A stretch of 64,000 nt of DNA from Salinispira pacifica (GCF_000507245.1 NC_023035.1:3718799-3782798), one strand, 5' to 3'. Shown: positions 1 through 8,717, counted from the stretch's first letter. Notes: generated by a model from the sequence alone, not told the origin. Translations and numbers: made by a program.

Positions 1-371
1 ATGGCATTCAGACGGGGAAAATCCTCTGCTGTTATGGTTTCGCTTTTCAGCTCAACATTGATGATGGTTCCCGGAGCTGCGTCACGACTGAGTTCCTCAA
101 GCAACAGATCCAGACGGGGGACAGAGAGTTCGGGGTCTGAATGGGAAGAGAGCAGGCTGGACATCGTAACCTGATTTATCCGGTGCTGTTCCCCGAATAG
201 GCGATACATATCCGGATCGTGGATTACCGCAAACTCGCCGTCGGATGTTTTTTGTACATCAAGTTCAATGCCGTCAGCACCCTGCTCCAGCGCCTCACGG
301 AACGCTTTCAGCGTGTTCTCCGGGAATTGTGCCGAATAGCCCCTGTGCGCCAGTATCGGGGTTTTATTCAT
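1..371 (-). CDS. Glycerophosphodiester phosphodiesterase, N-terminal part (runs off left edge)
   Basis: About 123 N-terminal residues are visible; the C-terminal part lies outside the window. GDPD-family enzymes hydrolyse glycerophosphodiesters to glycerol-3-phosphate and an alcohol, usually to recycle phospholipid head groups. The start reads MNKTPILAHRGYSAQFPENT, with the HRG motif and following PENT of the family, then an E-L-D pair and an I-H-D-P-D motif that supply metal ligands and the second catalytic His. There is no signal peptide, so it is probably cytoplasmic. Its ATG overlaps the end of the upstream MFS gene by 8 bases, so the two are probably translated from one message. A second, membrane-anchored GDPD lies at 8718-9794. 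Confidence 0.9.
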   Translation of the reverse strand, partial: MNKTPILAHRGYSAQFPENTLKAFREALEQGADGIELDVQKTSDGEFAVIHDPDMYRLFGEQHRINQVTMSSLLSSHSDPELSVPRLDLLLEELSRDAAPGTIINVELKSETITAEDFPRLNA

Positions 372-1662
372 CTGAATTCACCGCCTCACCCCTGCGGACA
401 AAGAGCATAATAATCATGGCTGCCGCAAAAAATACCGAGGCGAAAATCAACAGCGCAACATAGCCCCCGGGCCGTTCACCTCCCGCTGTGGCAAGATCCA
501 TTACCCCTCCGCCCAGGGGAGGGGCAACAATATTCGCCGCCTGGGAAAAGAAATAATACAGCCCTGTGTACCCGCCCACTTTTTCGCTGACAGTCATATC
601 CACAACCATGGGAAGGGAGTTCACATTCACCATGCTCCAGAACGCCCCTGCAAAGGCGAAAAGGATGGCCACCGGAAGAAATGTGCGGAAAAAGACTGCG
701 GTAATCAATAGCACTATCAGCATGAGAAGACCGAAGGTGATGGTACGTCGGCGACCGAACTTGCTTCCGATAAAACCGGCGGGTATGGCCATGATTATGA
801 ACATTGCGGAATAAAAACCCAGAATCAGGGCTCCGGTGCTTTCACTCAACCCCATATAAAATTTGGCATAACTGGTGAAAAAGGTTTCCACCGTGTTAAA
901 CCCCACAAACCAGAGAAAAATGGCACTTAATGTAAAAAGAAGACTCTTTTCCCCTTTGATCACATCTCTGAGATTGTCTTTCAATTCACCCAGGGATTTT
1001 CTGAAGGAGATATTTTTCTGCTGGGCTTCCCCCCGGTACGGCTTATCTTCCCGGATAAACAGCACCACCAGCATGCTTGCCGCAAACATCACTGAACCGC
1101 CCACCACAAAGGGCAGAGCCGGACTGCTGTCGTAGAGCGGCTTACCCCCGAAAAATACAAGGAGTGCCCCGACGCCTCCCATGAAATTGATAATACCGTT
1201 AGCTTCACTGCGATGTTTTGACGGGGTGATATCCGGCATCAGGGCTATCACCGGACTTCTGAACAGAGCCATTGAAATATTCATGAAGATGATGGTGGTC
1301 ATCATCAGCCCCAGGCGTTGATACGAATTTGCAATGGGGATGAGAATGAAAAAGATTAACGCAAGAGGTGCTCCGATCAGAATATATGGCCGGCGTTTGC
1401 CAAGGGGACTGCGGGTTTTATCGCTGAGAGCACCCAGAAACGGCAATAGCAGAATGGCCAGAATATTATCGAAGGTCATGATCCCGCCGACCAGCGTGAA
1501 CTTCAGGTTAAAGCTGTCCCGGAGAAATACCGGAACATATGCGTTGTACATGGACCAGATTATTGAAACACCGAGAAAACCAAAGCCCAGCAGAAACATT
1601 TTCTTCTTTCTGAACCCCAGCTCTGAGTTTCCTGCACCTTCACCCATCATTGTTTCTGACAT
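364..1662 (-). CDS. MFS transporter, sugar-type (SLC45/GPH-like)
   Basis: A 432-residue membrane protein with about 12 hydrophobic segments and a central cytoplasmic loop near residues 200-225. The first helix region (IIWSMYNAYVPVFLRD) and the loop motif DKTRSPLGKRRPYI after helix 2 are typical of the sugar-transporting MFS branch related to SLC45 sucrose/maltose carriers; substrate is not decided by the sequence. I chose the start at 1662 because GGAGGCGGGTGAA lies just upstream; the open frame continues further 5' without such a site. It overlaps the downstream GDPD gene by 8 bases. Co-transcription with a GDPD might suggest uptake of a sugar-like or glycerophospho compound, but that is inference. 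Confidence 0.85.
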   Translation of the reverse strand: MSETMMGEGAGNSELGFRKKKMFLLGFGFLGVSIIWSMYNAYVPVFLRDSFNLKFTLVGGIMTFDNILAILLLPFLGALSDKTRSPLGKRRPYILIGAPLALIFFILIPIANSYQRLGLMMTTIIFMNISMALFRSPVIALMPDITPSKHRSEANGIINFMGGVGALLVFFGGKPLYDSSPALPFVVGGSVMFAASMLVVLFIREDKPYRGEAQQKNISFRKSLGELKDNLRDVIKGEKSLLFTLSAIFLWFVGFNTVETFFTSYAKFYMGLSESTGALILGFYSAMFIIMAIPAGFIGSKFGRRRTITFGLLMLIVLLITAVFFRTFLPVAILFAFAGAFWSMVNVNSLPMVVDMTVSEKVGGYTGLYYFFSQAANIVAPPLGGGVMDLATAGGERPGGYVALLIFASVFFAAAMIIMLFVRRGEAVNSDE

Positions 1663-1764
1663 TTCACCCGCCTCCTGATCATTTCTTCTATCCCTCATGC
1701 CGGGTGTTCCCGCAGGCCGCGGACGGTTGCGAAAAAGCACCTCAGCATGTAGGCTGTCAATTCA

Positions 1765-1852
1765 GGAGAAGTGCCGGAGTGGTCGAACGGGTCTGACTCG
1801 AAATCAGGTGTGCTGCTCGTCAGTACCGGGGGTTCGAATCCCCCCTTCTCCG
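1765..1852 (+). tRNA. tRNA-Ser(CGA)
   Basis: An 88-base type II tRNA. Acceptor arms 1765-1771 and 1845-1851 pair perfectly (GGAGAAG/CTTCTCC), with discriminator G at 1852. The anticodon loop CTCGAAA gives CGA, reading UCG. A long variable arm and a GGTTCGAATCC T-arm are present. CCA is not encoded. A weak promoter (TTGCGA at 1727, TAGGCT at 1750, 17-base spacer) lies directly upstream. Confidence 0.97.
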
Positions 1853-1926
1853 AAAATGAATGTGTACGGCTCTGCCTGCTAACATCCCGGCAGATCCGTC
1901 AGTATACATCTGCTTTCATGAATTTT

Positions 1927-3243
1927 TTATGAATTCCCAACCCATATTTCAAAACCCCAGGGCTCAAGGCTACGCTCCTGACCAATCTCCAGCGGGGTTG
2001 GTTCTCCTCCCTGCCACCAACGGTAGGTTCCCTGAACAGGACCATCGAGTATTTTACAGCTCTTTTTCTCTGAAGAGAAATTGAATAGTGCAAAAATCCG
2101 GTTGCCGTCTTTTTCCCGTACGAAACTGAAGACTGACCCGGGCTCAGAATTCACAACCTGGACCATCCTGGCCCCCCAGGGAGCATTCCACAGTGCGGGA
2201 TTCTTTTTTTTCAGCTGAATCAGCCGGGAATAGAAATCAAACATCCGGTCTTCTCTCCACTGAATGGGATCTTTCTCAAAAAACGACAGACGTCGCTCAT
2301 TCCCCGCCTCCTGACCGTTATAAATCAGCGGCATCCCTTCACTCACAACAGATAACGCAATGGTTGCATCCAGAGCATCTCCGAACTGCTCATACTCTGT
2401 GCCCTCCCAGGCGTTTTTATCGTGGTTGCTGACGAACAGCATTCGCATTGCGCTGTGGGGAAAGGCTTTTTCATTCCAGGAATAGTAAATGAACAGGGAC
2501 TGAACATCAGTTTTTCCCATGGCAATATGATGCATGGTTTCGTTCCAATGCCAGCCGTAGGTCATATCGAATGAACGGTAGTGCAGATCCCTGGCCTCCC
2601 ATTCCGCAAGGAGAAAAACCGGTTTTATCCGGTCCAGCTCCCCGCGCACCCGATCCCAGAAATCCGTCGGGACAAAGCCCGCCACATCGCAGCGGTATCC
2701 GTCTACATCGAACTCTTTCACCCAGTATTTCATGGCCCGGGTCATATACTCTCTCAGCTCCGGCTGCTGATAATCAAGCTCGATTATGTCATCCCAGTCC
2801 CACCAGGGCGTGGGCATGAACTCACCCTTCCAGTTTCGCATGTACCATTCGGGATGCTCATCCACAAGATCTGAATCCCAGGCGGTATGGTTCGCGACCC
2901 AGTCCAGAATGACCCGGAAACCTGAGTCATGGGCTGTGTGGATGAAGCTTCTGAGATCATCAGCTGTACCGAACTCGGGATTCACTCCGAAATAGTCTTT
3001 CACCGCATAGGGAGAGCCCAGAGTTCCCTTGCGGTTTTCCTCACCGATGGGGTGAATAGGCATGAGCCAGAGAATTTCCACCCCCAGACGTTTCAGCCTG
3101 GGAAGATGCTCAAGAGCGGCATTGAAGGTACCCTCCGGGGTGAACTGACGAATATTGATCTGATATATGCTGGAACTCCTGCTCCACTCCGGATGCCGGA
3201 TCACGGCCAATGGGTTGGGTTCGTACCGCTGTGTTTTTGACAT
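1927..3243 (-). CDS. GH13 alpha-amylase family glycoside hydrolase
   Basis: A 438-residue cytoplasmic protein (no signal peptide) with the (beta/alpha)8 amylase fold. The four conserved regions are visible: DWVANH at 114-119; GYRCDVA with nucleophile Asp186; LLAEWE with acid/base Glu214; and FVSNHD with Asp275. A short C-terminal beta domain follows from about residue 370. It should cleave or transfer alpha-1,4- or alpha-1,6-glucosidic bonds in maltodextrins; the exact specificity (alpha-amylase, cyclomaltodextrinase or glucosidase) cannot be read. AAGGAG upstream supports the start. It follows an EamA transporter gene by 33 bases and is probably in the same operon. Confidence 0.9.
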   Translation of the reverse strand: MSKTQRYEPNPLAVIRHPEWSRSSSIYQINIRQFTPEGTFNAALEHLPRLKRLGVEILWLMPIHPIGEENRKGTLGSPYAVKDYFGVNPEFGTADDLRSFIHTAHDSGFRVILDWVANHTAWDSDLVDEHPEWYMRNWKGEFMPTPWWDWDDIIELDYQQPELREYMTRAMKYWVKEFDVDGYRCDVAGFVPTDFWDRVRGELDRIKPVFLLAEWEARDLHYRSFDMTYGWHWNETMHHIAMGKTDVQSLFIYYSWNEKAFPHSAMRMLFVSNHDKNAWEGTEYEQFGDALDATIALSVVSEGMPLIYNGQEAGNERRLSFFEKDPIQWREDRMFDFYSRLIQLKKKNPALWNAPWGARMVQVVNSEPGSVFSFVREKDGNRIFALFNFSSEKKSCKILDGPVQGTYRWWQGGEPTPLEIGQERSLEPWGFEIWVGNS

Positions 3244-3276
3244 GCTGTTACTCCTTGAACTGTATTTTCGGTCGCC

Positions 3277-4227
3277 TCAGCGTCCGTCTGGATGTGGTGC
3301 ATTATTTCTGCGGGGGTTCACCCCGGGAGACTTCAGCAGCTGAGCAAGCTGAACTGCCAGCATGGCCCCCAGCATCAACCCTGCACCCAGCATTTGCCGC
3401 GGCGAAAGGGTTTCTCCAAGTATAAGCCATCCTCCCAGAGCTGCAAAAGCACCCTCCAGAGAAAGAATGATTGCCGCATGGGCGGGATGCGCTCCTTTCT
3501 GCCCGACTATCTGAAGTGTATATGCCACGCCAACAGACATCACCCCGCCATACACAATTGCCGGACCTGCATTCAGAATTGCTTCAAAATTTACCGGCTC
3601 CAGCAACAGTCCTCCTGCCAGACTCAACAATGCGGTAACCCCGTACTGAATAATCGATAACATGAGAACATCAAATCTGGACGCCGCAAAGCCGATAATA
3701 TGTACATGAAGGGCCCAGAAAAATGCGCTGAAAAATACCAGGAGGTCACCAAGAGCAAGCAGGTACCCGCCCTTTACAGAGATCAGATACAACCCGATTA
3801 ATGCCGTACCTGCGGCGGCCCACGTAAGCGGTCCGGTCCTGGATCCCATGCCGATTCCCATAATGGGGACAAGAATTATATACAATCCGGTAATAAACCC
3901 TGCATTCCCCGCAGTGGTATACACAATACCGATCTGCTGGAAGGTGGAACCGGCAAAAAGCGCCAGCCCGGCTGTAATTCCCCAAAACCAGACTGACCGG
4001 GGTGAATTTGTCGCCCCGGCTGCTGCCGCCGGCTGCCTGCTCCGGCGCATCCGACCAACCCAATAAAGGGGCAGAAGAGTGAGAAGTCCAAGGCTGAATC
4101 GCAGCCCGTTGAAAAGCATGGGACCGATAAATTCCATGCCCACTCTCTGGGCTACAAACGCCAGGCCCCAAATCAGGGCGGTGAGTGTGAGAATAAAGTT
4201 TGAAACTGTGTGCTGTGCATTCATCAT
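3277..4227 (-). CDS. EamA/DMT-superfamily transporter
   Basis: A roughly 316-residue membrane protein with ten hydrophobic segments made of two repeated EamA halves; the N-terminal ALIWGLAFVAQRVG and the C-terminal SLEGAFAALGGWLILGE are typical of drug/metabolite exporters. Substrate unknown. The start is uncertain: ATG codons at 4227, 4224 and 4242 are all possible, none with a good Shine-Dalgarno sequence; the longer frame to 4419 would overlap the divergent DUF432 gene and has no family match at its N terminus. A second, unrelated EamA gene lies at 12011-12904. Confidence 0.85.
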   Translation of the reverse strand: MMNAQHTVSNFILTLTALIWGLAFVAQRVGMEFIGPMLFNGLRFSLGLLTLLPLYWVGRMRRSRQPAAAAGATNSPRSVWFWGITAGLALFAGSTFQQIGIVYTTAGNAGFITGLYIILVPIMGIGMGSRTGPLTWAAAGTALIGLYLISVKGGYLLALGDLLVFFSAFFWALHVHIIGFAASRFDVLMLSIIQYGVTALLSLAGGLLLEPVNFEAILNAGPAIVYGGVMSVGVAYTLQIVGQKGAHPAHAAIILSLEGAFAALGGWLILGETLSPRQMLGAGLMLGAMLAVQLAQLLKSPGVNPRRNNAPHPDGR

Positions 4228-4286
4228 CGCCAATGCTATCATAAAACGCACACTATGAAATAATTGAAATAAAATATGGAGTACAT

Positions 4287-5051
4287 ATGGAACGTTTCTG
4301 GCAGGAACTGCACATTGACGATCAGCGGGAATATGAATGGCTCTTTTTTCAGACCCGCATTCGGGCATTGAAGGATGCCGATGAATGGCATATTTCCATT
4401 CAAAACCGGAAGGATTCATCCGCCCCCCCCCCCGGGGAGGATAACGTGGAATGGCACCGGTTCATCAGTGACGGCAAAAATTCCAAACTCATGTTCACCC
4501 CCCTTCCATCGGATAAACCCGTACTGGTCAATCCCGAACAGGCGGTGAACATCCTCCCCGGCCAGAAAGCCCGGTTTTTCATCCGCATGCCGGTGTGGCT
4601 GGAAATATCTCTCTTCACTTCCAAACGCATTCCTATTCTTGAGGCTGCGCTTGAAGAGCTCACAAACACCTGGTTCGGAAGCTCTCTGGAGGGGTTCCTT
4701 TGCTATAAACTGAACACCCTTGCGAAAAGAGACTTCAACGACCATGACAACAGTCAGGTTCCCAGCATCATAACTCCGGTACTCATTCGGAATGAATCCC
4801 ATGAACTTCTTCCGGTTCAGGATGTATGCATACATGGGGAAAACCTCCGGGTTTACCGCGGAATCAAAAACCTCTGGACCAATGAAATAGGTATTACTTT
4901 TTACGGCAATTCCCAGCCAAGCAAAGTGAGTTACGGGGACAAAAAACCCCGATTCGAAGAATTGCGGGAAGAAAGCAGCAGCCCCCGCATACGGGCAAAA
5001 CAGGATATTTTAAGCAAGAGTTTCAGCTTCCTGAAAAATATCAGCAGCTAA
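4287..5051 (+). CDS. DUF432-family protein
   Basis: A 254-residue soluble protein resembling DUF432 (PF04254), a family of unknown function that I know as a frequent neighbour of MscS-type channels in archaea and bacteria. It has no signal peptide or membrane segment. Recognisable parts are the central PEQAVNILPGQKARFFIRMPVW block (in two pieces, residues 83-105) and the C-terminal VYRGIKNLWTNE-IGITFYG segment near residues 185-210. The MscS gene begins 66 bases downstream on the same strand, which fits the known pairing and suggests a role in channel assembly or gating. ATGGAG precedes the start. The family assignment is from memory of motifs, so moderately sure. Confidence 0.7.
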   Translation: MERFWQELHIDDQREYEWLFFQTRIRALKDADEWHISIQNRKDSSAPPPGEDNVEWHRFISDGKNSKLMFTPLPSDKPVLVNPEQAVNILPGQKARFFIRMPVWLEISLFTSKRIPILEAALEELTNTWFGSSLEGFLCYKLNTLAKRDFNDHDNSQVPSIITPVLIRNESHELLPVQDVCIHGENLRVYRGIKNLWTNEIGITFYGNSQPSKVSYGDKKPRFEELREESSSPRIRAKQDILSKSFSFLKNISS

Positions 5052-5117
5052 TTGCCAAATAATTCGTACCGGCGGCTGAAGAAATCAGATTGATCAAATC
5101 AGATTGGAGAAGGCAAA

Positions 5118-5954
5118 ATGGAATCCATAGTAAAAGATCTGCAGAACTTTTTTACCCAGGGTGAAAAGCTGGAAACCCTGATTCGGGTGGGGCTGATTCT
5201 GTTCATCGGCTTCGTGATATTGAATATTATTAAATCACTCATTGTGAAAAGCATACGGCAGAAAGCATCTAGCCAGACGGTGATGATCACCCGGAAGCTG
5301 ATATTCTACAGCGGCGCATTCATTATTCTGTTTATGGCACTCCGGGAAGCAGGACTGGATCTGAATATCCTTCTAGGAACCGCCGGTGTTGCGGGTATCG
5401 CCATTGGTTTTGCATCACAGACCAGCGTGTCCAACATCATCAGCGGGGTGTTCCTTATGTCTGAAAAGACCCTTGAAGTTGATGATATCATTCAGGTGGG
5501 AGACAAGACCGGCATTGTTATGTCCATTGACCTGCTGTCAGTAAAAATCAGAACCTTCTCAAACACTCTTATCCGCATCCCCAATGAAAAACTGATAAAC
5601 AGCGAAGTGACGAATATCACCCGGTTTCCCATCCGCCGTCTGGATATCAATCTCCTCATTCATTTCGATGAAAACATCACCAGAATAAAAGATCTTCTGT
5701 TGGATCTTGCAGAAAAAAACTCTTTCTGTCTCAGCAATCCGGAACCCCTGTTTGTGAATAACGGCTATGGAGAACATGGCATCAACATCTTCTTCGGCGT
5801 CTGGTTCGAAAAACAGGATTTTCTTAAGCTGAAAAACAGCATTCTTCAGGAGATTCAGGAGCGGTTCCAAGAGCATGGAGTTCATATTCCCAGGCAGAGC
5901 CTGGAGCTGTACACCAGGGAGACAGGAAATGATCCGATACGTTCAGGCACATGA
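5118..5954 (+). CDS. MscS-family mechanosensitive channel
   Basis: A 278-residue inner-membrane channel that should open under membrane tension and release solutes on osmotic downshock. Two N-terminal helices are followed by the glycine/alanine-rich pore helix (GTAGVAGIAIGFASQTSVSN, residues 87-106), then the beta domain with VDDIIQVGDKTGIVMSIDLL and the RIPNEKL signature, and an alpha/beta C-terminal domain. Length and order match small MscS proteins. GGAGAAGG precedes the start. Its 3' end overlaps the next gene by 26 bases, so DUF432, mscS and the YrdC-like gene are probably one operon. Confidence 0.92.
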   Translation: MESIVKDLQNFFTQGEKLETLIRVGLILFIGFVILNIIKSLIVKSIRQKASSQTVMITRKLIFYSGAFIILFMALREAGLDLNILLGTAGVAGIAIGFASQTSVSNIISGVFLMSEKTLEVDDIIQVGDKTGIVMSIDLLSVKIRTFSNTLIRIPNEKLINSEVTNITRFPIRRLDINLLIHFDENITRIKDLLLDLAEKNSFCLSNPEPLFVNNGYGEHGINIFFGVWFEKQDFLKLKNSILQEIQERFQEHGVHIPRQSLELYTRETGNDPIRSGT

Positions 5955-6570
5955 CCCGGATGACCGGGTAATCACCCACGGCGCAAAAATACTGGCAGAA
6001 GGCGGACTGGTGGCATATCCCACCGACTCCAGCTGGGGCATCGGATGTTCAAGCGAGTCAAAGGCAGGTCTTGAGGCTCTCAGCAGGCTGAGGGAGGACA
6101 AACGCTCGCAGTTCTCCCTGATTTGCAGCGATGTTTCACAGATCAGCAGTGTTTCCAATCTGGATACCACAGTGTTCAAGATCATCAAGCGGCACATTCC
6201 CGGCCCCTATGTTTTTGTGCTGGATGCCATTAAGAAGATTGAAAAGAAGATCGCTGTCAAACGCCGGGAAGTGGGGATCAGGGTACCTGACCATCAGGTT
6301 CCCATCAGACTGGTCCGGGAGCTGGGAGTCCCCGTGTTTTCTCTCACTGCCAGCAGGGATATGGTGGACGTATACAGTGAAGAACCGGGTTTTGCCGAAG
6401 AAAAGCTCTTCGAAGAAGGGTGGGAACTTGAGGATATCCCCGGCATAGATCTGATCATCGACTCGGGTGAAAGTCTGGAACGCAAACTCTCAACCGTTGT
6501 CCGCCTGAGTTACGGTTTGACCCGGCTTCTCAGACAGGGAAAAGGGACATGGGATGAAGAGGATACCTGA
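5929..6570 (+). CDS. YrdC/Sua5-family protein (threonylcarbamoyl-AMP synthase-like)
   Basis: A 213-residue protein of the YrdC/YciO/Sua5 family, which makes threonylcarbamoyl-AMP for the t6A modification of tRNAs reading ANN codons, or in the YciO branch has a related unclear role. GGLVAYPTDSSWGIGCSS (residues 27-44) is the substrate-site motif, followed by R-x-D-K-R and an IPGPYVFVLDA segment. The TDSSWGIG form with Ser instead of the commoner TDTVYGLG is closer to YciO, so true t6A synthesis is not certain. The chosen ATG follows GGGAGACAGGAA and lies inside the mscS end. Confidence 0.85.
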   Translation: MIRYVQAHDPDDRVITHGAKILAEGGLVAYPTDSSWGIGCSSESKAGLEALSRLREDKRSQFSLICSDVSQISSVSNLDTTVFKIIKRHIPGPYVFVLDAIKKIEKKIAVKRREVGIRVPDHQVPIRLVRELGVPVFSLTASRDMVDVYSEEPGFAEEKLFEEGWELEDIPGIDLIIDSGESLERKLSTVVRLSYGLTRLLRQGKGTWDEEDT

Positions 6571-6597
6571 AAGGCCCTGACCGGCGGTCAGAGCCTT
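6571..6597. terminator. Hairpin between convergent genes, possible bidirectional terminator
   Basis: An inverted repeat, AAGGC plus CTGACCG paired with CGGTCAG plus GCCTT with one internal mismatch, lies between the stops of the YrdC-like gene (+) and the lipoprotein gene (-). There is no long T-run on either side, so termination is inferred from position and stem strength. Confidence 0.5.
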
Positions 6598-6608
6598 CTG
6601 CACGGTAA

Positions 6609-7076
6609 TCAGTACACGGTTCCTTCTGCACCCCCCACGGTGAAGCTGAGAATCTCATACAGATTCTTGTTTAACGTATTCGGTATCAGAACATATACTT
6701 CCTGTTTTTCATCAGATACCGGATATGTTACCGATACGGGAATAACCGTTGCGTTGAAACCCTCACGTTCTTCCTGGGTAATGTTTTCAGTATCAATACT
6801 GTAGCTGATACCTCCGCTGTCGCCCTCAAAAGCGGTGCTCAGTATATCCCCCGCTTTCAGCTCGTCCCGGTTACCGTTGGCAACCGAAAGATATGTGTAC
6901 ATATTGTCCCAGTTCCCCGCCTTGGCATCGTCCAGAAAGGCTTCCACCGTTTCCGTTGCCGTGCGGCTTTCAGAAAGGTTTCCGAAAAGATCGCATGAGC
7001 CGAGCAGCAGCACTGCTGCCGAAGCAAGAATAACAGCTGCCCGAAGGGCAATGCCCGTTTTTTTTAATGCATTCAT
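6609..7076 (-). CDS. Small putative lipoprotein, function unknown
   Basis: A 155-residue exported protein. The N terminus has a basic start, a hydrophobic core and the lipobox LLGSC, so the mature protein should begin at a lipidated Cys near residue 28. The rest is soluble and rich in acidic residues; TVEAFLDDAKAGNWDNMYTYLS resembles the start of SnoaL/NTF2-like or DUF4878-like domains found in small lipoproteins, which is only a suggestion. TTGGAGG lies upstream of the ATG and a TATAAT -10 box lies at 7106-7111. It is the last gene of a minus-strand group with a FecR-domain protein and another lipoprotein. Confidence 0.8.
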   Translation of the reverse strand: MNALKKTGIALRAAVILASAAVLLLGSCDLFGNLSESRTATETVEAFLDDAKAGNWDNMYTYLSVANGNRDELKAGDILSTAFEGDSGGISYSIDTENITQEEREGFNATVIPVSVTYPVSDEKQEVYVLIPNTLNKNLYEILSFTVGGAEGTVY

Positions 7077-7105
7077 ATGAAGACCTCCAATTGATTCCTG
7101 TTGCG

Positions 7106-7111
7106 ATTATA
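7106..7111 (-). promoter_or_regulatory. -10 box upstream of the 155-residue lipoprotein gene
   Basis: A perfect TATAAT (minus strand) lies 29 bases before the start codon of the gene at 6609-7076, within the gap after the FecR-domain gene. No good -35 element is seen at 17 bases (ATTTAA), so the promoter is tentative. Confidence 0.4.
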
Positions 7112-7128
7112 CAGCGCCATGCTGCACA

Positions 7129-8157
7129 TTAAATGTCCGCGTCTGTAAGATAGCGAATCAGCCGCTCCTCATAGAGGCGGGTGAATTCACGATAGGCACT
7201 TCGAAATTCTCCGGGCAGGGGTTCACCCCAGGCGCTGGTGCGCTGATGCACATAGAGACTGCTGACAACATGACGGCGCAGGTTCACAGCAGAAAGGGCA
7301 TAATAGCGGTAGTTCAGCCCGTGATGGAGGGCCCTGGTTTTTAAAGGCTGATATTCCTGCTGAACAATCTCATCGGCCTCATCTGTCGCCCCTTCTTCTC
7401 GAAGCTCAATCACCATATCCCCCAAACGCTGAAGTTCCGCATCCGCTTCCCGGTAGGAATTCCAGAAATGTTCCGCATTATCCAGATACTCCATCAGAAG
7501 GCCGGTCATATCCGACAGCGTTTTCCCGGGATTCTCAAAGGCCGCCGCGTCCGCCTGGGTTCGCCAGTCGGTAAAGTTTATTTCATCCTCCAGCACTGCG
7601 AACCGTTCACCCAGACCCCGGTCCAGGCTGACTTCAACGGCTTCCATTCTGGAGAGGTTCACTCCGGCGGAGCCGGCACGTACTTCCACCAGTCCGTCGC
7701 TGATGACGAACAGTGACCGTCCGTCTGTGCCCGAAACCACAGTGAATTCTGTTCCCCTGATTCCGGCAACCGCATTTCCGCTGCGTATACGGGGCTCCTT
7801 TCCTGAAAGACGGTCAAAACGGAACCCCACCTGCCCTTTCACAATGGAGAACACGGTTTCCGGTTCCGAGTCCCCCAGCATGGCATTCTGAATACTGAAG
7901 GCGGTATCTGGCTGTACGGTTACCACCGATCCGTCACCTACTTCAAGCTCACAGAAACCGTCCAGTCCGGTGATTATCACATCACCGGGCTTCAGCCGCA
8001 TACCGAAATCAGCAGGTATGAGTTCACCGGCGGCGGTTTTCACATCCACGCTTCCGTCAAAGAAAATAATATCGGCATCGGTGGCCCAAATAACCTGCCA
8101 AAGGGATTGGGTGATAAGTAATATGGTAATGAGCAAAAACAGCTTTCGTCTGTTCAT
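7129..8157 (-). CDS. Exported FecR-domain protein
   Basis: A 342-residue protein with an N-terminal signal segment (residues 1-25, ending near VIWA). Residues about 30-165 form a FecR-like beta domain: a run of strands with LKPGDVIITGLDGFCELEVG, then VKGQVGFRF and AVAGIRGTEFTVVSG, the pattern of FecR domains that sense or bind surface ligands. The C-terminal half is helical and of no recognised family. FecR in E. coli transmits an iron signal to FecI; here no sigma factor or TonB receptor is nearby, so it is more likely a structural or sensory envelope protein. It overlaps the upstream lipoprotein gene by 4 bases (ATGA), showing translational coupling. Confidence 0.85.
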   Translation of the reverse strand: MNRRKLFLLITILLITQSLWQVIWATDADIIFFDGSVDVKTAAGELIPADFGMRLKPGDVIITGLDGFCELEVGDGSVVTVQPDTAFSIQNAMLGDSEPETVFSIVKGQVGFRFDRLSGKEPRIRSGNAVAGIRGTEFTVVSGTDGRSLFVISDGLVEVRAGSAGVNLSRMEAVEVSLDRGLGERFAVLEDEINFTDWRTQADAAAFENPGKTLSDMTGLLMEYLDNAEHFWNSYREADAELQRLGDMVIELREEGATDEADEIVQQEYQPLKTRALHHGLNYRYYALSAVNLRRHVVSSLYVHQRTSAWGEPLPGEFRSAYREFTRLYEERLIRYLTDADI

Positions 8158-8615
8158 TCCCGTACCTCCCCGAAGCCGAGAATACGGGCTTCCGCCTTCC
8201 GTGAACGATCCATCACAATTACCAGTTCACGGTTTTTCCAGGAATAAAAGACCAGTGCATCCCTGTCGGTCACATAATTTCTGAACCACTGTTCTGCCTC
8301 CCAGCTGCTGCTGAAATAGCGGTGGGAATCCTCATCCACGATGGTAATTCTGTTCAACTCCGCACCCTCGAATTCCAGAGAGGAGAGATTCATCCACAGT
8401 TCTTCCACAAGCCCCGGGGAAACCAGTATTTCCGTTTCGAACAAGAACGGTCTGACCGTCTGCATGGAAAGGTATTCGGTATCGCCGCGATCCAGGGCCA
8501 GAAAAAACGAATCGGTTTCCTGTTGAACCCTCTTCTCGCTGATGGTGGCACAGGATGCCAGCATAAGAATTCCCAGCATGAGCAGAACCATGCCTGCATT
8601 TCGGTAAATTTTCAT
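8154..8615 (-). CDS. Small putative lipoprotein coupled to the FecR-domain gene
   Basis: A 153-residue protein with a lipobox LASC (Cys near residue 22), no recognised family. The mature part contains a DRSRKAEARILGFG end and a helical start, and the visible pattern (RVQQETDSFFLALDRGDTEYLS) resembles small lipoproteins that accompany FecR-type proteins. Its stop overlaps the start of the FecR gene by 4 bases. No Shine-Dalgarno sequence precedes the ATG; instead a -10 box ends 6 bases before it, so the transcript is probably leaderless. Confidence 0.75.
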   Translation of the reverse strand: MKIYRNAGMVLLMLGILMLASCATISEKRVQQETDSFFLALDRGDTEYLSMQTVRPFLFETEILVSPGLVEELWMNLSSLEFEGAELNRITIVDEDSHRYFSSSWEAEQWFRNYVTDRDALVFYSWKNRELVIVMDRSRKAEARILGFGEVRE

Positions 8616-8621
8616 ATTCTA

Positions 8622-8649
8622 ATAATAGTCCCTGTTTACGGGATTTCAA
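8622..8649 (-). promoter_or_regulatory. Promoter for leaderless transcript of the lipoprotein/FecR operon
   Basis: On the minus strand, TTGAAA (8644-8649), a 16-base spacer and TATTAT (8622-8627). The -10 box ends 6 bases before the ATG at 8615, so transcription should begin at or within a base or two of the start codon. Confidence 0.6.
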
Positions 8650-8668
8650 GATGCCTGGGACAAACTCT

Positions 8669-8716
8669 CCGGAAAGAAGCTCTTTTCCGGCCGCTCAGTG
8701 CCGCACAGGGCGGCAC
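8669..8716 (-). terminator. Two hairpins downstream of the membrane GDPD gene
   Basis: Right after the stop of the GDPD gene (8718) the minus strand has GTGCCGC/GCGGCAC (8698-8716, 5-base loop) and then CCGGAAA/TTTCCGG (8669-8690). Neither has a T-run, so termination is a guess from position. Confidence 0.4.
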
Positions 8717-8717
8717 A

